From contig NZ_CP094669.1 in assembly GCF_022827545.1 (NCBI RefSeq), forward strand, positions 4,829,001 through 4,893,000: 64,000 bases of DNA, written 5' to 3'. The translations under genes were made by a program, and so were the position numbers. The DNA comes from Hymenobacter tibetensis (lineage in GTDB: Bacteria > Bacteroidota > Bacteroidia > Cytophagales > Hymenobacteraceae). Shown piece by piece: positions 19,601 through 30,714 of the stretch; within the stretch, counting starts at the first letter, position 1; every line of letters begins with the position of its first letter. The notes beneath the pieces are model-generated. The model worked only from the letters and a program-made list of their open reading frames with translations, did no database searches and was not told where the DNA came from.

Positions 19601-21014
19601 TGAAAGCAGTACACACTAATGGGTGCAACTGAATAGCTTTACCCTCAATGAGACGAGGCTGGAACGCCTGGATACCCAAGCGGTGCAAGGTAGGAGCACG
19701 GTTCAACAGAACTGGGTGGCCCTTCAACACGTTCTCCAGGATGTCCCACACCACAGCATCCTTGCGGTCTACGATCTTCTTTGCTGATTTTACCGTCTTC
19801 ACAATGCCGCGCTCAATAAGCTTACGGATGATGAACGGCTTGAACAGCTCAGCAGCCATGTTCTTGGGCAGACCGCACTCGTGCAGTTTCAACTCAGGGC
19901 CTACTACAATAACCGAACGACCAGAGTAGTCAACACGCTTACCAAGCAAGTTCTGACGGAAGCGGCCCTGCTTGCCTTTCAGCATATCAGACAGCGACTT
20001 CAACGCACGGTTGCCTTCTGCACGCACGGCATTCACCTTACGCGAGTTGTCGAACAGAGAATCTACTGCTTCCTGCAGCATACGCTTTTCGTTCCGCAGA
20101 ATTACTTCAGGAGCCTTGATTTCGATCAGACGCTTGAGGCGGTTGTTGCGGATGATTACGCGGCGGTACAAGTCATTCAAGTCGGAAGTGGCGAAACGGC
20201 CACCATCCAATGGCACGAGGGGGCGCAGTTCCGGCGGAATTACCGGTACCATGCGAATTACCATCCACTCGGGCTTGTTCTCGATACGGGTAGCGGCGTC
20301 GCGGAAAGCTTCTACTACACGTAGACGCTTCAACGCTTCAGCCTTACGCTGCTGCGAGGTCTCGTGCGCAGCAGAGTCACGTAGTGAGTAAGAAAGTTCA
20401 TCGAGGTTGATACGGTCCAATAGGAGTTGCAGCGCATCGGCGCCCATACGGGCAATGAATTTATTCGGGTCCTCATTCGGCAACATCTGGTTCTCCCGGG
20501 GGAGTTTATCGATGATGTCGAGGTACTCGTCTTCGGTGAGGAAGTCGAGTTGCTGCACGCCTTCTTCAGCAAGCACACCCGGCTGCACTACTACGTAGCG
20601 CTCATAATAGATAATCTGGTCCAGTTTCTTGGTAGGCAAGCCTAGCAAGTAGCCGATTTTATTAGGCAAGGACTTGAAGTACCAGATGTGGGCAACGGGT
20701 ACCACCAACTCAATGTGGCCCATCCGCTCCCGACGCACTTTTTTCTCAGTCACCTCCACGCCGCAACGGTCGCAGATGATGCCTTTGTAACGGATGCGCT
20801 TGTATTTGCCGCAGTGGCATTCCCAGTCCTTTACAGGACCGAAAATCCGCTCGCAGAACAAGCCACCCATTTCGGGCTTGTACGTCCGGTAGTTGATCGT
20901 CTCAGGCTTCACCACCTCTCCATTCGACCGCTCCAGTATGGATTCGGGCGAAGCTAGTGAGATTGTGACTTTCGAGAAGTCCTGTACCAGTTTTTTGTTT
21001 TTTGCAAACGCCAT
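16662..21014 (-). CDS. rpoC: DNA-directed RNA polymerase subunit beta'
   Basis: Catalytic subunit of RNA polymerase. The 1450 residues hold the N-terminal zinc site [20 protein letters not shown] near residues 66-85, the Mg-binding [12 protein letters not shown] motif near residue 460, the second cysteine cluster [13 protein letters not shown], and the trigger-loop region [16 protein letters not shown]. The C-terminal end is a short basic and Ser-rich tail. Length is normal for Bacteroidota. It follows rpoB by 343 bases, much wider than usual. Confidence 0.98.
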   Translation of the reverse strand: MAFAKNKKLVQDFSKVTISLASPESILERSNGEVVKPETINYRTYKPEMGGLFCERIFGPVKDWECHCGKYKRIRYKGIICDRCGVEVTEKKVRRERMGHIELVVPVAHIWYFKSLPNKIGYLLGLPTKKLDQIIYYERYVVVQPGVLAEEGVQQLDFLTEDEYLDIIDKLPRENQMLPNEDPNKFIARMGADALQLLLDRINLDELSYSLRDSAAHETSQQRKAEALKRLRVVEAFRDAATRIENKPEWMVIRMVPVIPPELRPLVPLDGGRFATSDLNDLYRRVIIRNNRLKRLIEIKAPEVILRNEKRMLQEAVDSLFDNSRKVNAVRAEGNRALKSLSDMLKGKQGRFRQNLLGKRVDYSGRSVIVVGPELKLHECGLPKNMAAELFKPFIIRKLIERGIVKTVKSAKKIVDRKDAVVWDILENVLKGHPVLLNRAPTLHRLGIQAFQPRLIEGKAIQLHPLVCTAFNADFDGDQMAVHVPLGPAAILEASMLMLASHNILNPANGAPIAVPSQDMVLGLYYVTKGKRSTADESIQGEGRMFYSDEEVVIALNEGQLSKHAYIKVRTLVRDENDNLVTKVIETVAGRVLFNQLVPTEVGFVDELLTKKKLQQIISMVFKRTGMARTAQFLDDIKTLGFQSAYKGGLSMGLGDINIPKEKDALVLQAQNDVKAVTQNYQMGLITDNERYNQVIDIWTRINNQITETLMGRLEKEDQGFNSIYMMMHSGARGSREQIRQLGGMRGLMAKPQKSLQGSVGEIIENPILSNFKEGLDVIEYFISTHGARKGLADTALKTADAGYLTRRLVDVSQDVIVNENDCGTLRGIETFALKDNEDVVEPLSERILGRVAVHDVVDPLTDEVILPAGEEIVEDITRRIDNAGIESVEIRSVLTCESKRGICAKCYGRNLSSGRMVQKGEAVGVIAAQSIGEPGTQLTLRTFHVGGTASNIAVEASIKAKFAGVVEFEDIRTVDSVNGEGETATVVMGRSGEVRIVEKGTGKVFISNHVPYGSFLLVQEGQEVEKGAELCNWDPYNAVILAEFDGTVQYDAITEGITYREESDEQTGHREKVIIESKAKDQNPSIIVRPGKKGEEEGQRGYSIPVGSHLNVENGQKIKAGYILAKIPRAVGKTRDITGGLPRVTELFEARNPSNPAVVSEIDGVVTYGTVKRGNREIFVESKDGVKKKYMVPLSKHILVQDNDFIRAGMPLSDGAITPSDILSIQGPGAVQEYLVNEIQEVYRLQGVKINDKHIEVVVRQMMQKVVILDAGDTSFLENQVIDKIIFMEENDTIIDMKVVTNAGDSPNLKPGQIVSARRLRDENSSLRRRDLQLVEVRDAQPSVSRPTLQGITQASLGTQSFISAASFQETTKVLSEAAIRGKADELLGLKENVIVGHLIPAGTGLREYTRQIVGSKEEMEAQQSAKAEDTVAPTKRSARASRRESVQD

Positions 21015-21357
21015 GTAGAGAAGCTGTTAGCTGTTGGCTTTGTAGGCTATTGTGGATGATTGGCTCTTCTTAAGAAGAGTCCGAAAAACCAAAACAGTTC
21101 GACTCTAATAAAAGTGCTCTGCAGACCGGATAGGTACGTCGTACAGCAGGTTTTACTAGGTCTTGACAATACTATGGTTTGTCTCTCAATAAATGCAAAC
21201 CTCGCTACGGCCAGATGCTTCCAGAAATTCTCGCCGTTCTGACCTATCTCGGAACGGCTCTGGCAGCAACTGCAATCAGCTATTCCGACCGCAGACTTTG
21301 TTTATTGAATAGGTAGCTGTCAGCACCGAAGCACCGACAGCTACCTAACAACAAGCG
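21015..21357. other. rpoB-rpoC spacer, 343 bases, no gene
   Basis: Most bacteria have fewer than about 100 bases here. The spacer holds a 16-bp perfect palindrome CTCTTCTTAAGAAGAG (21063-21078), a directly repeated AGCTGTTAGCTGTTGGC stretch just before rpoC, and a hairpin at 21311-21346. No TAnnTTTG box was found on the minus strand. A plus-strand ORF of 60 codons here has no recognisable content. Confidence 0.7.
21311..21346 (-). terminator. Hairpin after rpoB
   Basis: An 11-bp stem (AGGTAGCTGTC with its complement) around a 14-base loop starts 12 bases after the rpoB stop. The following minus-strand sequence TATTCAATAAAC is not a strong T tract, so it could be an attenuator or RNase site rather than a full terminator. 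Confidence 0.5.
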
Positions 21358-24300
21358 TTACTCTAATGTGATTTCCAAAGCCAGACCACGTAGCTCATGA
21401 ATGAGTACGTTGAATGACTCGGGGATATTTGGCTTGGGCAATACGTCACCTTTTACAATGGCTTCGTACGCTTTAGCACGGCCTACCACGTCGTCCGACT
21501 TCACAGTCAAGATTTCCTGGAGTACGTTGGAAGCACCAAACGCCTCAAGCGCCCATACTTCCATCTCGCCGAAGCGCTGGCCACCGAACTGCGCCTTACC
21601 ACCCAGCGGCTGCTGCGTGATGAGCGAGTACGGACCAATAGAACGAGCGTGCATCTTATCATCAACAAGGTGACCCAACTTCAGCATGTAAATCACACCA
21701 ACCGTCACCGGCTGGTCGAAACGCTGACCAGTCAGACCGTCGTGTAGGTAAGCACGACCGAAGTGTGGCAAACCAGCTTCCGTCAATTCCTTTGATACTT
21801 CCTCTTCGGTAGCACCGTCGAAAATTGGGGTAGCATAGGTGCGACCCAACTTGAGGCCGGCCCAGCCCAATACCGTCTCGTAGATCTGACCGATGTTCAT
21901 ACGGCTTGGTACACCAAGCGGGTTGAGCACGATATCCATTGGCGTACCATCTGGCAGGAACGGCATGTCCTCATCGCGCACGATGCGGGCTACCACCCCT
22001 TTGTTACCGTGACGACCAGCCATTTTATCACCCACCTTCAGCTTGCGCTTCTTGGCGATATATACTTTAGCTAGTTGCACGATGCCTGCTGGCAGTTCAT
22101 CACCTACTTCCAACGTAAACCGGTCACGCTTGAAGCGGGCCGTGATGGTGTTACGACGCTTAGCGTAGTTCTTCACCAACTGCGTCACCATCGTGTTTAC
22201 GCGAGCATCAGCAGTCCATCCTTCAAGAACTAGGTCCTTGAACATGTTCACTTCCTCTGGAACAGCATAGTTGCTCTCATCCTTATAAGGGTTCTTCTCA
22301 GGGAACAGTGCATCCGCAATGTTCTTCTTCCCGAATTTGGCACCCTTCGCTAGGATTTCGTCGCCGAACTTGTGCTTCACCCCTTGCGAGGTTTTGCCTT
22401 CCAGCAACTGCACCAGCTTATCAACCATTACGGCTTTCACTGCACGCAACTCCTTTGCGTAGGCATCCTTCAACTCTTCCACTTCCTTCTTCGACTTAGC
22501 CCGGAGGTTTTTGTCTTTCTTAGGACGCGAGAATAGCTTGGTGCCGATAACAACACCGTTCAAGGATGGCGGCGCCTTAAGCGAAGCATCCTTCACGTCG
22601 CCGGCTTTGTCACCAAAGATGGCACGGAGCAGCTTCTCTTCCGGGGTCGGGTCCGTCTCGCCCTTAGGCGTGATTTTACCGATCAGAATGTCGCCTTCTT
22701 TCACTTCAGCACCCAAACGGATAATACCGTTGTCGTCGAGGTTGCGGACAGCCTCTTCGCTCACGTTCGGAATCTCCGAAGTCAGTTCTTCTTCACCACG
22801 CTTGGTTTCGCGCACTTCCAACTCGAACTCTTCGATGTGAATCGAAGTGAAGATATCGTCGCGCACTACTTTCTCCGAGATGACAATGGCATCCTCGAAG
22901 TTGTAACCCTGCCATGGCATGAACGCCACCTGCATGTTACGGCCGAGGGCTAGTTCACCTTTGTTGGTGCCGTAACCTTCGCAGAGTACCTGACCTTTCA
23001 CTACCCGCTCACCAGTCTTCACCAGCGGCGTTAGGTTGATACAAGTATCTTGGTTGGTACGGCGGAACTTGATGAGGTCATACGAAATCTTCTCAGCATC
23101 GAAGCTTACAAGAATATCGTCCTCTGTCAGGTCGTAACGTACCACGATGCGGTTAGCATCAACGTAGTCGATTACGCCGTCACCTTCTGCTACTACCAGA
23201 GTACGAGAATCACTGGCTACGCGGCCTTCCAAACCGGTGCCCACAATTGGAGCCTCAGCCTTCAACAGCGGAACTGCCTGGCGCTGCATGTTCGAACCCA
23301 TCAGGGCGCGGTTAGCGTCATCGTGTTCCAAGAAAGGAATCAGCGAAGCAGCAACCGATACAATCTGGTTGGGGGCTACGTCCATGTAGCTGTACTCCGA
23401 AGGACCTACTACCGGGAAGTCACCTTCAAAACGACCTTTTACAAGTTCGTTCGTAAAGTTTCCTTCCTCATCGATACGGGCGTTAGCCTGCGCAATGTGG
23501 TGGGTGTCTTCTTCCTCAGCTGTCAGGTATTTTACATTCGAGCTAACGTCTACTTTACCACCTTCTACGTTGCGGTAAGGTGTCTCAATGAAGCCCATCG
23601 AATTAACACGAGCATGCACGCAAAGCGACGAAATCAGACCGATGTTCGGTCCTTCCGGCGTTTCGATGGTGCACAGACGGCCGTAGTGCGTGTAGTGAAC
23701 ATCACGTACTTCGAAACCGGCCCGTTCGCGCGACAGACCTCCTGGCCCGAGTGCCGATACGCGACGCTTGTGCGTCACCTCAGCCAACGGATTGGTTTGG
23801 TCCATGAACTGCGACAACTGGTTGGTGCCGAAGAACGAGTTGATAACGCTCGACAGAGTACGGGCATTGATCAGATCAACTGGCTTGAAATCCTCGTTGT
23901 CACGCACGTTCATGCGCTCCTTGATAGTACGCGCCATACGGGCCAGACCTACGCCAAACTGAGCGTACAACTGCTCCCCTACCGTGCGTACCCGACGGTT
24001 GCTCAAGTGGTCAATGTCGTCGACAATAGCCTTCGAGTTGATCAGACCGATCAGATACTTCACAATCAAAACGATGTCCTGGTTGGTCAATACCCGAGCC
24101 TCCTGGCTCATGTCGATGCCAAGCTTCTTGTTGATACGGTAGCGGCCTACATCACCGAGGTCGTAGCGCTTGTCCGAGAAGAATAGCTTCTGGATAATGT
24201 CGCGGGCAGTTTCTTCGTCGGGAGCCTCCGTGTTCCGGAGTTGACGATAAATCTGCTCAACGGCTTCTTTCTCCGAGTTGGAGTTATCCTTCTGCAGCGT

Positions 24301-25260
24301 GTTGTATATGATAGCGAAGTCCGCGATGTTCACGTTCTCCTTGTGCAGAATCACCGACTTAGGGCCTGCATTGAGAATCGTTTCAATGTCGTCTTCCTGA
24401 ATAGTCGAGTCACGCTCCAACAACACTTCGTTCCGGTCGATAGACACCACTTCACCGGTATCCTCATCCACGAAGTCTTCCGTCCAAGTGCGCAGTACCC
24501 GGGCAGCTAGCTTACGGCCTACGGCGCGCTTCAGGTTCTTGCGGTCGGCCTTCACCTCTTCCGACAGCCCGAACAAATCTAGAATGTCTTTATCGGTTCC
24601 GTAACCGATGGCGCGGAGCAGCGTAGTAACCGGAAACTTCTTTTTCCGGTCGATGTAAGCGTACATCACGTTGTTCACGTCCGTGGCGAATTCAATCCAC
24701 GAACCTTTGAACGGAATAATACGGGCTGAATACAGCTTTGTGCCGTTGGTGTGCTTGCTTTGCGCAAAGAACACACCTGGCGAACGGTGCAACTGTGATA
24801 CGATAACACGCTCAGCCCCGTTGATAACGAATGAGCCCTTTTCGGTCATGTAGGGGATATTTCCCAAAAACACTTCCTGCTCGATAGTCTCGAAATCTTC
24901 GTTGTCCGTGTCATTGCAGACTAGGCGCAACTTTGCTTTCAACGGCACTGAATACGTCAAGCCACGATCAATACACTCATCCACCGAATATTTCGGAGGA
25001 TCTACGTGATAGTCGATAAAGGTCAAGACAAAGTTTTCACGCGAGTCCGAAATTGGAAAGTTCTCGGCGAATACCTTGAAAAGCCCCTCATCGGTGCGGT
25101 TTTCGGCAGCCGTCTCCAATTGGAAGAAGTCCATAAACGAGCGAACCTGCACGTCTAGGAAATCCGGATACTCGATAACCTTTTTAATCTTGGCAAAATT
25201 GATCCGCTCGTCAGCGGCCTGCAGCTTCTGCAATGCAGTTTGTGCGTTCGGTGTAGCCAA
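21358..25260 (-). CDS. rpoB: DNA-directed RNA polymerase subunit beta
   Basis: Beta subunit of RNA polymerase and the rifampicin target. I choose a TTG start at 25260 (TTG GCT ACA CCG, read [14 protein letters not shown]), giving 1300 residues; the ATG at 25296 would add 12 residues ([12 protein letters not shown]) that do not look like the family. The rifampicin region reads [32 protein letters not shown] in wild-type form. The C-terminal [23 protein letters not shown] block is intact. It follows rplL by 271 bases with hairpins. Confidence 0.97.
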   Translation of the reverse strand: MATPNAQTALQKLQAADERINFAKIKKVIEYPDFLDVQVRSFMDFFQLETAAENRTDEGLFKVFAENFPISDSRENFVLTFIDYHVDPPKYSVDECIDRGLTYSVPLKAKLRLVCNDTDNEDFETIEQEVFLGNIPYMTEKGSFVINGAERVIVSQLHRSPGVFFAQSKHTNGTKLYSARIIPFKGSWIEFATDVNNVMYAYIDRKKKFPVTTLLRAIGYGTDKDILDLFGLSEEVKADRKNLKRAVGRKLAARVLRTWTEDFVDEDTGEVVSIDRNEVLLERDSTIQEDDIETILNAGPKSVILHKENVNIADFAIIYNTLQKDNSNSEKEAVEQIYRQLRNTEAPDEETARDIIQKLFFSDKRYDLGDVGRYRINKKLGIDMSQEARVLTNQDIVLIVKYLIGLINSKAIVDDIDHLSNRRVRTVGEQLYAQFGVGLARMARTIKERMNVRDNEDFKPVDLINARTLSSVINSFFGTNQLSQFMDQTNPLAEVTHKRRVSALGPGGLSRERAGFEVRDVHYTHYGRLCTIETPEGPNIGLISSLCVHARVNSMGFIETPYRNVEGGKVDVSSNVKYLTAEEEDTHHIAQANARIDEEGNFTNELVKGRFEGDFPVVGPSEYSYMDVAPNQIVSVAASLIPFLEHDDANRALMGSNMQRQAVPLLKAEAPIVGTGLEGRVASDSRTLVVAEGDGVIDYVDANRIVVRYDLTEDDILVSFDAEKISYDLIKFRRTNQDTCINLTPLVKTGERVVKGQVLCEGYGTNKGELALGRNMQVAFMPWQGYNFEDAIVISEKVVRDDIFTSIHIEEFELEVRETKRGEEELTSEIPNVSEEAVRNLDDNGIIRLGAEVKEGDILIGKITPKGETDPTPEEKLLRAIFGDKAGDVKDASLKAPPSLNGVVIGTKLFSRPKKDKNLRAKSKKEVEELKDAYAKELRAVKAVMVDKLVQLLEGKTSQGVKHKFGDEILAKGAKFGKKNIADALFPEKNPYKDESNYAVPEEVNMFKDLVLEGWTADARVNTMVTQLVKNYAKRRNTITARFKRDRFTLEVGDELPAGIVQLAKVYIAKKRKLKVGDKMAGRHGNKGVVARIVRDEDMPFLPDGTPMDIVLNPLGVPSRMNIGQIYETVLGWAGLKLGRTYATPIFDGATEEEVSKELTEAGLPHFGRAYLHDGLTGQRFDQPVTVGVIYMLKLGHLVDDKMHARSIGPYSLITQQPLGGKAQFGGQRFGEMEVWALEAFGASNVLQEILTVKSDDVVGRAKAYEAIVKGDVLPKPNIPESFNVLIHELRGLALEITLE

Positions 25261-25300
25261 TGTATGTGGGGTTAAGAAATGACACTGGGAAAGCACTGAC

Positions 25301-25319
25301 TCACCAAATGAATTGGTGA
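25301..25319 (-). repeat. Small hairpin upstream of rpoB
   Basis: TCACCAA and TTGGTGA flank a 5-base loop in the rpoB leader, 40 bases before the proposed TTG start and directly before the alternative ATG. Role unknown. Confidence 0.4.
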
Positions 25320-25470
25320 CAAATTATCAGCAAGCAGCCTGAAGGCCTGCATTAGCCGATACACAGAAGCGCGAAGCAGAACTTCACGCATCAGGGTCCG
25401 TAGGCACAAAAAGCCGCAAAGCGGCGTGCAAACGAACTTCAGTATAGTTTGTTGCCTACAAACAGGAAAA

Positions 25471-25492
25471 GACCTGGCTTAGTTGCCAGGCC
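25471..25492 (-). terminator. Hairpin after rplL
   Basis: GACCTGGC pairs with GCCAGGCC (one wobble) around a 6-base loop. In transcription direction it is followed by TTTTCC. It lies 40 bases after rplL and probably attenuates transcription into rpoB, as an element at this position does in other bacteria. A second short stem, GCCGC/GCGGC, is at 25413-25425. Confidence 0.65.
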
Positions 25493-25531
25493 TCCCCTTA
25501 TTTATTGGTTAAAAGCGGCGTTGCAGAGTAA

Positions 25532-25909
25532 TTACTTAACCTCTACTTCAGCACCAGCTTCTTCTAGCTGCTTCTTCAGCGACTCAGCTTCGTCTTTGGT
25601 TACACCCTCTTTCAAAGGCTTAGGAGCACCGTCAACTAGTTCTTTAGCTTCTTTCAAGCCAAGACCGGTTAGGTCTTTTACCAGCTTCACAACAGCCAGC
25701 TTAGCGCCACCGGCAGCTTTCAATATTACGTCAAACGAAGTTTTCTCTTCTGGAGCCTCAGCAGCAGCAGCGCCACCACCAGCAGCAGCTACGGGAGCAG
25801 CAGCAGCAGGCTCGATGCCATACTCGTCCTTCAGGATAGTAGCCAACTCGTTTACTTCTTTTACCGTCAGGCTAACGAGCTGCTCGGCGAATGCTTTCAA
25901 ATCTGCCAT
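25532..25909 (-). CDS. rplL: 50S ribosomal protein L7/L12
   Basis: L7/L12 (bL12) is the multicopy stalk protein that recruits translational GTPases. The 125 residues show the N-terminal dimerisation part ([20 protein letters not shown]), an Ala/Gly/Pro-rich hinge near residues 34-50, and the C-terminal factor-binding domain with [33 protein letters not shown]. It follows rplJ by 68 bases and precedes rpoB. Confidence 0.97.
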   Translation of the reverse strand: MADLKAFAEQLVSLTVKEVNELATILKDEYGIEPAAAAPVAAAGGGAAAAEAPEEKTSFDVILKAAGGAKLAVVKLVKDLTGLGLKEAKELVDGAPKPLKEGVTKDEAESLKKQLEEAGAEVEVK

Positions 25910-25977
25910 TTCTGTAGATTGTTAAAAAAGGGGTTGTTGAACTTTTGAATTGTATGCGTGAAAAAGATGAGCAGCGG

Positions 25978-26532
25978 TTAGCCTGCAACCTCTTCTTTTT
26001 CGGAAAGCGTTTTGAGGATACCAGCCAGTTTGTTGCCACCGCTCGACAGAGCAGAGATAACATTCTTGGCAGGTGATTGCAGCAAGCCGATGATATCACC
26101 GATAAGCTCTTGCTTGCCTTTAATCGTGCTGAGAGTGTCTAATTGATCGGCCCCTACATAAATGCTAGCATCGATGTAAGCACCTTTCAAAACAGGCTTA
26201 GTAACAGCATTTTTGCCGTAATTCTGAGCCTTATAGAAATCCTTCAACAGCTTAGCGGGTGCCGAGCCTGACTCTTTCGAGAACAGTACTCCCGACTGAC
26301 CAGCCAATGCAGCATCCATCTCGACTGTGTCGCCACCTAAAGTGTCAAGCGCCTTGCGGATGAAAGTATTCTTGTACACCTTATACTCTAACCCACGGTT
26401 GAAGCACAGGCGACGGAATTCGTTGATTTTCGCCACCGACATTCCCGAAGCATCGGCAATGTAGAACGCGTTGTGCGATTGAAACTTCTCGCTCAACTCG
26501 TCGACTAGGGCTTGTTTTTCTTCCCGGTTCAT
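25978..26532 (-). CDS. rplJ: 50S ribosomal protein L10
   Basis: L10 (uL10) anchors L7/L12 dimers to the 50S and in enterobacteria represses its own operon. The 184 residues start MNREEKQALVDELSEKF, contain the GLEYKVYKNTFIRKALD block near residues 49-65, and end in the helical L12-binding segment. Placement after rplA (18 bases) and before rplL is standard. Confidence 0.97.
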   Translation of the reverse strand: MNREEKQALVDELSEKFQSHNAFYIADASGMSVAKINEFRRLCFNRGLEYKVYKNTFIRKALDTLGGDTVEMDAALAGQSGVLFSKESGSAPAKLLKDFYKAQNYGKNAVTKPVLKGAYIDASIYVGADQLDTLSTIKGKQELIGDIIGLLQSPAKNVISALSSGGNKLAGILKTLSEKEEVAG

Positions 26533-26550
26533 ATCGTCGTGTTGGTTTAC

Positions 26551-27246
26551 TTAAGCGGAAGTTACTTGCGTGTCAACCGGAACGGCTGGGCTCATCGTGC
26601 TCGAGAGCGTAATGCTCTTGATGTATGTACCCTTAGACGAAGAAGGCTTCAAACGCGTCAGCGTCTGAATTACTTCAATGGCGTTTTCAGCGAGCTTCTG
26701 CTCGTCAAAAGACACTTTGCCAACAGAGCAGTGAATGATTCCAGTCTTATCAACTTTGAAGTCAATTTTACCAGCTTTCACTTCTTGCACTGCTTTAGCT
26801 ACGTCCGTAGTTACCGTGCCTGACTTTGGGTTTGGCATCAGACCACGTGGACCAAGAACCCGACCCAAACGACCAACCTTAGCCATTACAGATGGCATCG
26901 TGATGATAACGTCAATGTCAGTCCAGCCTTTCTCGATTTTCGAGATATAATCGTCAAGACCAACGTAGTCAGCACCAGCTGCAGTAGCTTCGGCTTCCTT
27001 ATCAGGGGTCACGAGAGCTAGTACGCGTACAGTTTTGCCAGTACCATGGGGCAATGTGGCTACACCACGCACCATCTGGTCGGCTTTACGAGGATCAACA
27101 CCTAGACGAACGTCGATATCGACTGAAGCATCAAACTTGGTATAGGTAATATCCTTTACCACTTTAGCAGCTTCAACCAGATTACGAACTTGCGTCAGAT
27201 CATGCTTAGCAAGGGCTTCCTTGCGTTTTTTGCTTACTTGTGCCAT
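26551..27246 (-). CDS. rplA: 50S ribosomal protein L1
   Basis: L1 (uL1) forms the mobile stalk at the E site and in enterobacteria represses the L11 operon. The 231 residues include the signature [35 protein letters not shown] near residues 113-147 and the [22 protein letters not shown] block. It is 17 bases after rplK and 18 before rplJ. Length is normal. Confidence 0.97.
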   Translation of the reverse strand: MAQVSKKRKEALAKHDLTQVRNLVEAAKVVKDITYTKFDASVDIDVRLGVDPRKADQMVRGVATLPHGTGKTVRVLALVTPDKEAEATAAGADYVGLDDYISKIEKGWTDIDVIITMPSVMAKVGRLGRVLGPRGLMPNPKSGTVTTDVAKAVQEVKAGKIDFKVDKTGIIHCSVGKVSFDEQKLAENAIEVIQTLTRLKPSSSKGTYIKSITLSSTMSPAVPVDTQVTSA

Positions 27247-27263
27247 GTCTTCTCTTTCGTTAA

Positions 27264-27707
27264 TTATTTAGTGAAAGGAGAAGTGCCCGACACAGTGATG
27301 CCCATGCTGCGAGCCGTACCGGCCACCTGCAACATTGCCGACTCCACTTTGAAAGCGTTCAGGTCTGGCATCTTCGTCTCAGCGATGGTGCGCACCTGGT
27401 CCCACGACACAGAACCAACCTTATTACGATTAGGCTCCTTCGAACCGCTCTGGAGCTTAGCAGCCTCCATAAGGAGAACTGGTACCGGAGGAGTTTTTAC
27501 AACGAAGTCGAACGACTTGTCGGTGTACATAGTGATGAGTACAGGACAAACTTGGCCGGCCTTATCTTGGGTGCGCGCATTAAACTGCTTGCAGAATTCC
27601 ATGATGTTAAGGCCTTTGCTACCAAGTGCAGGTCCAACCGGCGGCGCGGGATTCGCGGCACCTCCCTTTATCTGAAGCTTCAGATAACCTCTAATTTCCT
27701 TGGCCAT
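27264..27707 (-). CDS. rplK: 50S ribosomal protein L11
   Basis: L11 (uL11) belongs to the GTPase-associated centre and is the thiostrepton-site protein needed for RelA-type activation in other bacteria. The 147 residues start [29 protein letters not shown], the conserved proline-rich N domain, and include [25 protein letters not shown] at the C-terminal end. A 192-base spacer with an inverted repeat separates it from nusG. Confidence 0.97.
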   Translation of the reverse strand: MAKEIRGYLKLQIKGGAANPAPPVGPALGSKGLNIMEFCKQFNARTQDKAGQVCPVLITMYTDKSFDFVVKTPPVPVLLMEAAKLQSGSKEPNRNKVGSVSWDQVRTIAETKMPDLNAFKVESAMLQVAGTARSMGITVSGTSPFTK

Positions 27708-27827
27708 TTGGTTTGTAAGGCTTTAGACTCTGCGACGTAACCCGCATCATCCTCAGTTTTGTAATAACTCCGAGTGGAAGCTCCGCCGGTCCGGAGTCGA
27801 TAACCGACGACGTTTTTCTGACATGGA

Positions 27828-27892
27828 ACTTAGAGTTGAGAGCTTACAACTCAGACAGTTTACAAGTCCGAGTTCTAAGCTCTCAATCTGAA
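27828..27892. repeat. Inverted repeat between nusG and rplK
   Basis: About 21 bases reading TTGAGAGCTTACAACTCAGAC (first copy near 27837-27857) recur in inverted and slightly changed form near 27867-27888, with a short loop. In RNA this gives a long hairpin between nusG and rplK. No TAnnTTTG box was seen beside it. Confidence 0.5.
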
Positions 27893-27899
27893 TTCTCAC

Positions 27900-28460
27900 C
27901 TATGACTCTTTTTCAACCTGTGTGTAGCTCAACTCCATTGGAGTACTACGGCCGAATATTTTGACAATTACGTTGAGTTTCTTACGCTCCTCAAACACCT
28001 CCGACACATTCCCAGAGAAGCCACTAAAGGCCCCATCAACTACTTTAACTAGCTCACCTACTACGAAAGGAGTTTCTAGCGTTGCGGCTTCTTCTTCCGT
28101 CTCATCTACGATACCAAGGATGCGATTCACTTCAGCTAGCCGAAGTGGCACTGGTTTCGTATTGGCTGTTTTACCTTCTTTATCGCTCAAGAAGCCTAAG
28201 ATGCCAGGGGTGCTTGTAATAATGTGATCAACCTCACCATGCGACAAATCAGCATGAATTAAGATGTAACCAGGAAAGAAATTACGCTCGCGCACTCTCT
28301 TCTTGCCGTTACGCATCTCATATACTTTTTCCGCTGGAATCAGTACTTGAGGCATGAGGTCTGAAAGGCCATGCCGGCCGATTTCAGTTTCGAGATAGGT
28401 CTTAGCCTTTTTCTCTTGTCCGCTTACCGAGCGAACTACGTACCACTTCAACTCTCCCAT
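27900..28460 (-). CDS. nusG: Transcription termination/antitermination protein NusG
   Basis: NusG binds RNA polymerase through its NGN domain and Rho or S10 through its KOW domain. The 186 residues start with the NGN opening KWYVVRSVSGQEKKAKTYLE. The KOW block is seen as VGELVKVVDGAFSGFSGNVSEVFEERKKLNVIVKIFGR near residues 131-169. It is 11 bases after secE, the standard pair. Confidence 0.97.
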   Translation of the reverse strand: MGELKWYVVRSVSGQEKKAKTYLETEIGRHGLSDLMPQVLIPAEKVYEMRNGKKRVRERNFFPGYILIHADLSHGEVDHIITSTPGILGFLSDKEGKTANTKPVPLRLAEVNRILGIVDETEEEAATLETPFVVGELVKVVDGAFSGFSGNVSEVFEERKKLNVIVKIFGRSTPMELSYTQVEKES

Positions 28461-28471
28461 CTGTAGACCGA

Positions 28472-28666
28472 TTAACGGAAGGAGTTGTAGAACGCCTCCA
28501 GACCGGTTTTGAAAATCACGTCCATTAGGCCCACAACAGCAGCGAAAACCAACGAACCGATAAGTACCAAGCCGGCACTTTTCTGAAGCTCTTCAAAAGA
28601 AGGCCACGTTACTTTGTAACGCATCTCCTCAGTAGTGTCGCGGAAGTATTTAGTTAGCTTACTCAT
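28472..28666 (-). CDS. secE: Protein translocase subunit SecE
   Basis: SecE clamps SecY in the translocon. At 64 residues it is the short single-TM form. It has an amphipathic N-terminal part (FRDTTEEMRYKVTWPSFEELQKSAGLV) with the conserved VTWP and one hydrophobic span (VLIGSLVFAAVVGLMDVIF). It lies between tRNA-Trp and nusG. Confidence 0.95.
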   Translation of the reverse strand: MSKLTKYFRDTTEEMRYKVTWPSFEELQKSAGLVLIGSLVFAAVVGLMDVIFKTGLEAFYNSFR

Positions 28667-28728
28667 TGTGCGTCGCCTATTGGCTGGCTTTTGATTGCTC
28701 GAAAATGGGTTAGACCCTTTTCCTAGAG

Positions 28729-28799
28729 CACGAGTGGAGAGATTCGAACTCCCATCAAAGGTTTTGGAGACCTCTATTCTACCCTTGAACTACACTCGT
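28729..28799 (-). tRNA. tRNA-Trp (CCA)
   Basis: The minus strand folds into a full cloverleaf: acceptor ACGAGTG/CACTCGT, anticodon loop CTCCAAA with anticodon CCA, and T loop TTCGAAT. CCA is not encoded. It lies between tuf and secE. Confidence 0.96.
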
Positions 28800-28868
28800 G
28801 TATGTGACCCCATTACCACTATCTGTGGGATTGGGACTGCAAATGTACTGAACTACTAATACAAAACA

Positions 28869-28900
28869 AATCCGCCCCCGAAAAAAATCGGAGGCGGATT
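28869..28900 (-). terminator. Terminator after tuf
   Basis: A 13-position stem with one mismatch (AATCCGCC with its complement as the base) lies 19 bases after tuf; the minus-strand tail is TTTGTTTTG. Read-through would continue into tRNA-Trp, secE and nusG. Confidence 0.75.
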
Positions 28901-28919
28901 GTATTGTTTTAGCAGAAAA

Positions 28920-30110
28920 CTAGTCGAGGATCTCAGTCACCTGACCGGCACCTACCGTACGACCACCTTCGCGGATAGCGAAACGCAAGCCTTTTTCCAT
29001 TGCTACCTTGTTGATCAGTTCAACAGTGATAGTAACGTTGTCACCAGGCATTACCATTTCTACGCCTTCGCCTAGAGTGATGATACCAGTAACGTCGGTG
29101 GTACGCAGGTAGAACTGCGGACGATAGTTGTTGAAGAATGGCGTGTGACGGCCACCTTCCTCTTTCGAGAGAACGTAAACTTCGGCCTTGAATTTCTGGT
29201 GAGGAGTTACTGAACCTGGCTTGCAGATAACCATACCACGACGGATGGCTTCTTTTTCAATACCACGGAGCAACAGACCTACGTTGTCACCAGCTTCACC
29301 ACGGTCAAGAATCTTGCGGAACATCTCAACACCAGTTACAGTCGACTTCAGGCCAGGAGCAGCGCCCATACCCAAGATGTCAACCTGCTCACCCGAGTTG
29401 ATGATACCACGCTCGATACGGCCAGTTGCAACTGTACCACGGCCCGTGATAGAGAATACGTCCTCTACAGGCATTAGGAAGGGCAGGTCGGTCAGACGAG
29501 CAGGAATTGGAATGAAGCTGTCAACAGCGTCCATCAGTTCCTCGATCTTAGGCACCCAGTTAGCATCACCGTTCAAGCCACCTAGAGCAGAGCCCTGGAT
29601 AACTGGAATGTTGTCGCCGTCGAAGTCATAGAAAGAGAGCAGCTCGCGGATTTCCATTTCTACCAACTCGAGCAGTTCTGGATCGTCCACCATGTCCACT
29701 TTGTTCATGAACACAACGAGCTGAGGTACACCTACCTGACGAGCGAGCAGGATATGCTCACGAGTCTGGGGCATTGGGCCGTCAGTTGCAGCCACTACCA
29801 GGATAGCGCCGTCCATCTGAGCAGCACCCGTTACCATGTTCTTCACATAGTCAGCGTGACCAGGGCAGTCAACGTGAGCGTAGTGACGGTTTTCGGTAGC
29901 ATATTCAACGTGCGACGTGTTGATCGTGATACCACGCTCTTTCTCTTCAGGAGCGTTGTCAATCGACGAGAAGTCACGCTTGGCGGCCAAACCTTTGTTC
30001 GCCAGTACCATAGTGATAGCAGCGGTCAGGGTGGTTTTGCCGTGGTCGACGTGCCCGATCGTACCGATGTTCACGTGCGGCTTGGAACGATCAAAATTTT
30101 CTTTGGCCAT
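28920..30110 (-). CDS. tuf: Elongation factor Tu
   Basis: EF-Tu carries aminoacyl-tRNA to the ribosome. The 396 residues show G1 GHVDHGKT (19-26), the effector region [13 protein letters not shown]3 DCPGHADY, G4 NKVD and G5 SAL. Domains 2 and 3 are complete, ending [15 protein letters not shown]. It is the only tuf in the window and lies between tRNA-Thr and tRNA-Trp in the classic tRNA-tuf-tRNA-secE order. Confidence 0.98.
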   Translation of the reverse strand: MAKENFDRSKPHVNIGTIGHVDHGKTTLTAAITMVLANKGLAAKRDFSSIDNAPEEKERGITINTSHVEYATENRHYAHVDCPGHADYVKNMVTGAAQMDGAILVVAATDGPMPQTREHILLARQVGVPQLVVFMNKVDMVDDPELLELVEMEIRELLSFYDFDGDNIPVIQGSALGGLNGDANWVPKIEELMDAVDSFIPIPARLTDLPFLMPVEDVFSITGRGTVATGRIERGIINSGEQVDILGMGAAPGLKSTVTGVEMFRKILDRGEAGDNVGLLLRGIEKEAIRRGMVICKPGSVTPHQKFKAEVYVLSKEEGGRHTPFFNNYRPQFYLRTTDVTGIITLGEGVEMVMPGDNVTITVELINKVAMEKGLRFAIREGGRTVGAGQVTEILD

Positions 30111-30275
30111 TGTAATGAGTTTAAAAAGAACTAAAGTAAAGGGGAGGGCGGAAAAACGTGACTAAGCTATACTGCAAGAAAGCGAAACGCAGCTCCGTTT
30201 AAATAAGGATTGCACGTCGCTTTACTAGTCTGACAGATCCACTCAAGAAATTATTGTGTGGCACTCGTAATTCTG

Positions 30276-30347
<72 letters not shown>

Positions 30348-30413
30348 TTATTTTGTTTTGCAAAGCTACAACGATTGCCGCACAGTTCACAACCGCACCA
30401 TTTCGTTGCACTG

Positions 30414-30486
30414 AGCGGGAGACGAGGTTCGAACCCGCGACCTGCAGCTTGGAAGGCTGCCGCTCTACCAACTGAGCTACTCCCGC
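30414..30486 (-). tRNA. tRNA-Gly (TCC)
   Basis: Minus-strand cloverleaf with acceptor GCGGGAG/CTCCCGC, anticodon stem GCAGC/GCTGC and loop CTTCCAA, anticodon TCC. CCA is not encoded. A different tRNA-Gly (CCC) is at 57649-57721. Confidence 0.96.
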
Positions 30487-30550
30487 ATAAAAGACTTTTG
30501 ATGTTACCTCATGCCTGTTGAAAGCAACAAGCAACAGAAAAGCCTAATCG

Positions 30551-30633
30551 TGGGGGGAGAAGGATTCGAACCTTCGAAAGCTTACGCTAACAGAGTTACA
30601 GTCTGTCCCATTTGGCCGCTCTGGAACCCCCCC
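30551..30633 (-). tRNA. tRNA-Tyr (GTA)
   Basis: Minus-strand class II tRNA of 83 bases with the long variable arm expected of tRNA-Tyr. Acceptor GGGGGGG pairs with TCCCCCC; the anticodon loop CTGTAAC carries GTA. It is the first gene of the tRNA-tuf transcript. Confidence 0.96.
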
Positions 30634-30714
30634 GATTGCATTTTCAAGGCCTATTGCCTCGAAATAATTCCCTTTGACAACCTAGCTGTTTCACACAGTC
30701 TGTAAAAGGAGTTG

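Noticed and set aside
23050..24186. 378-codon plus-strand ORF
   Set aside because: Antisense to rpoB; a shadow of the conserved gene.
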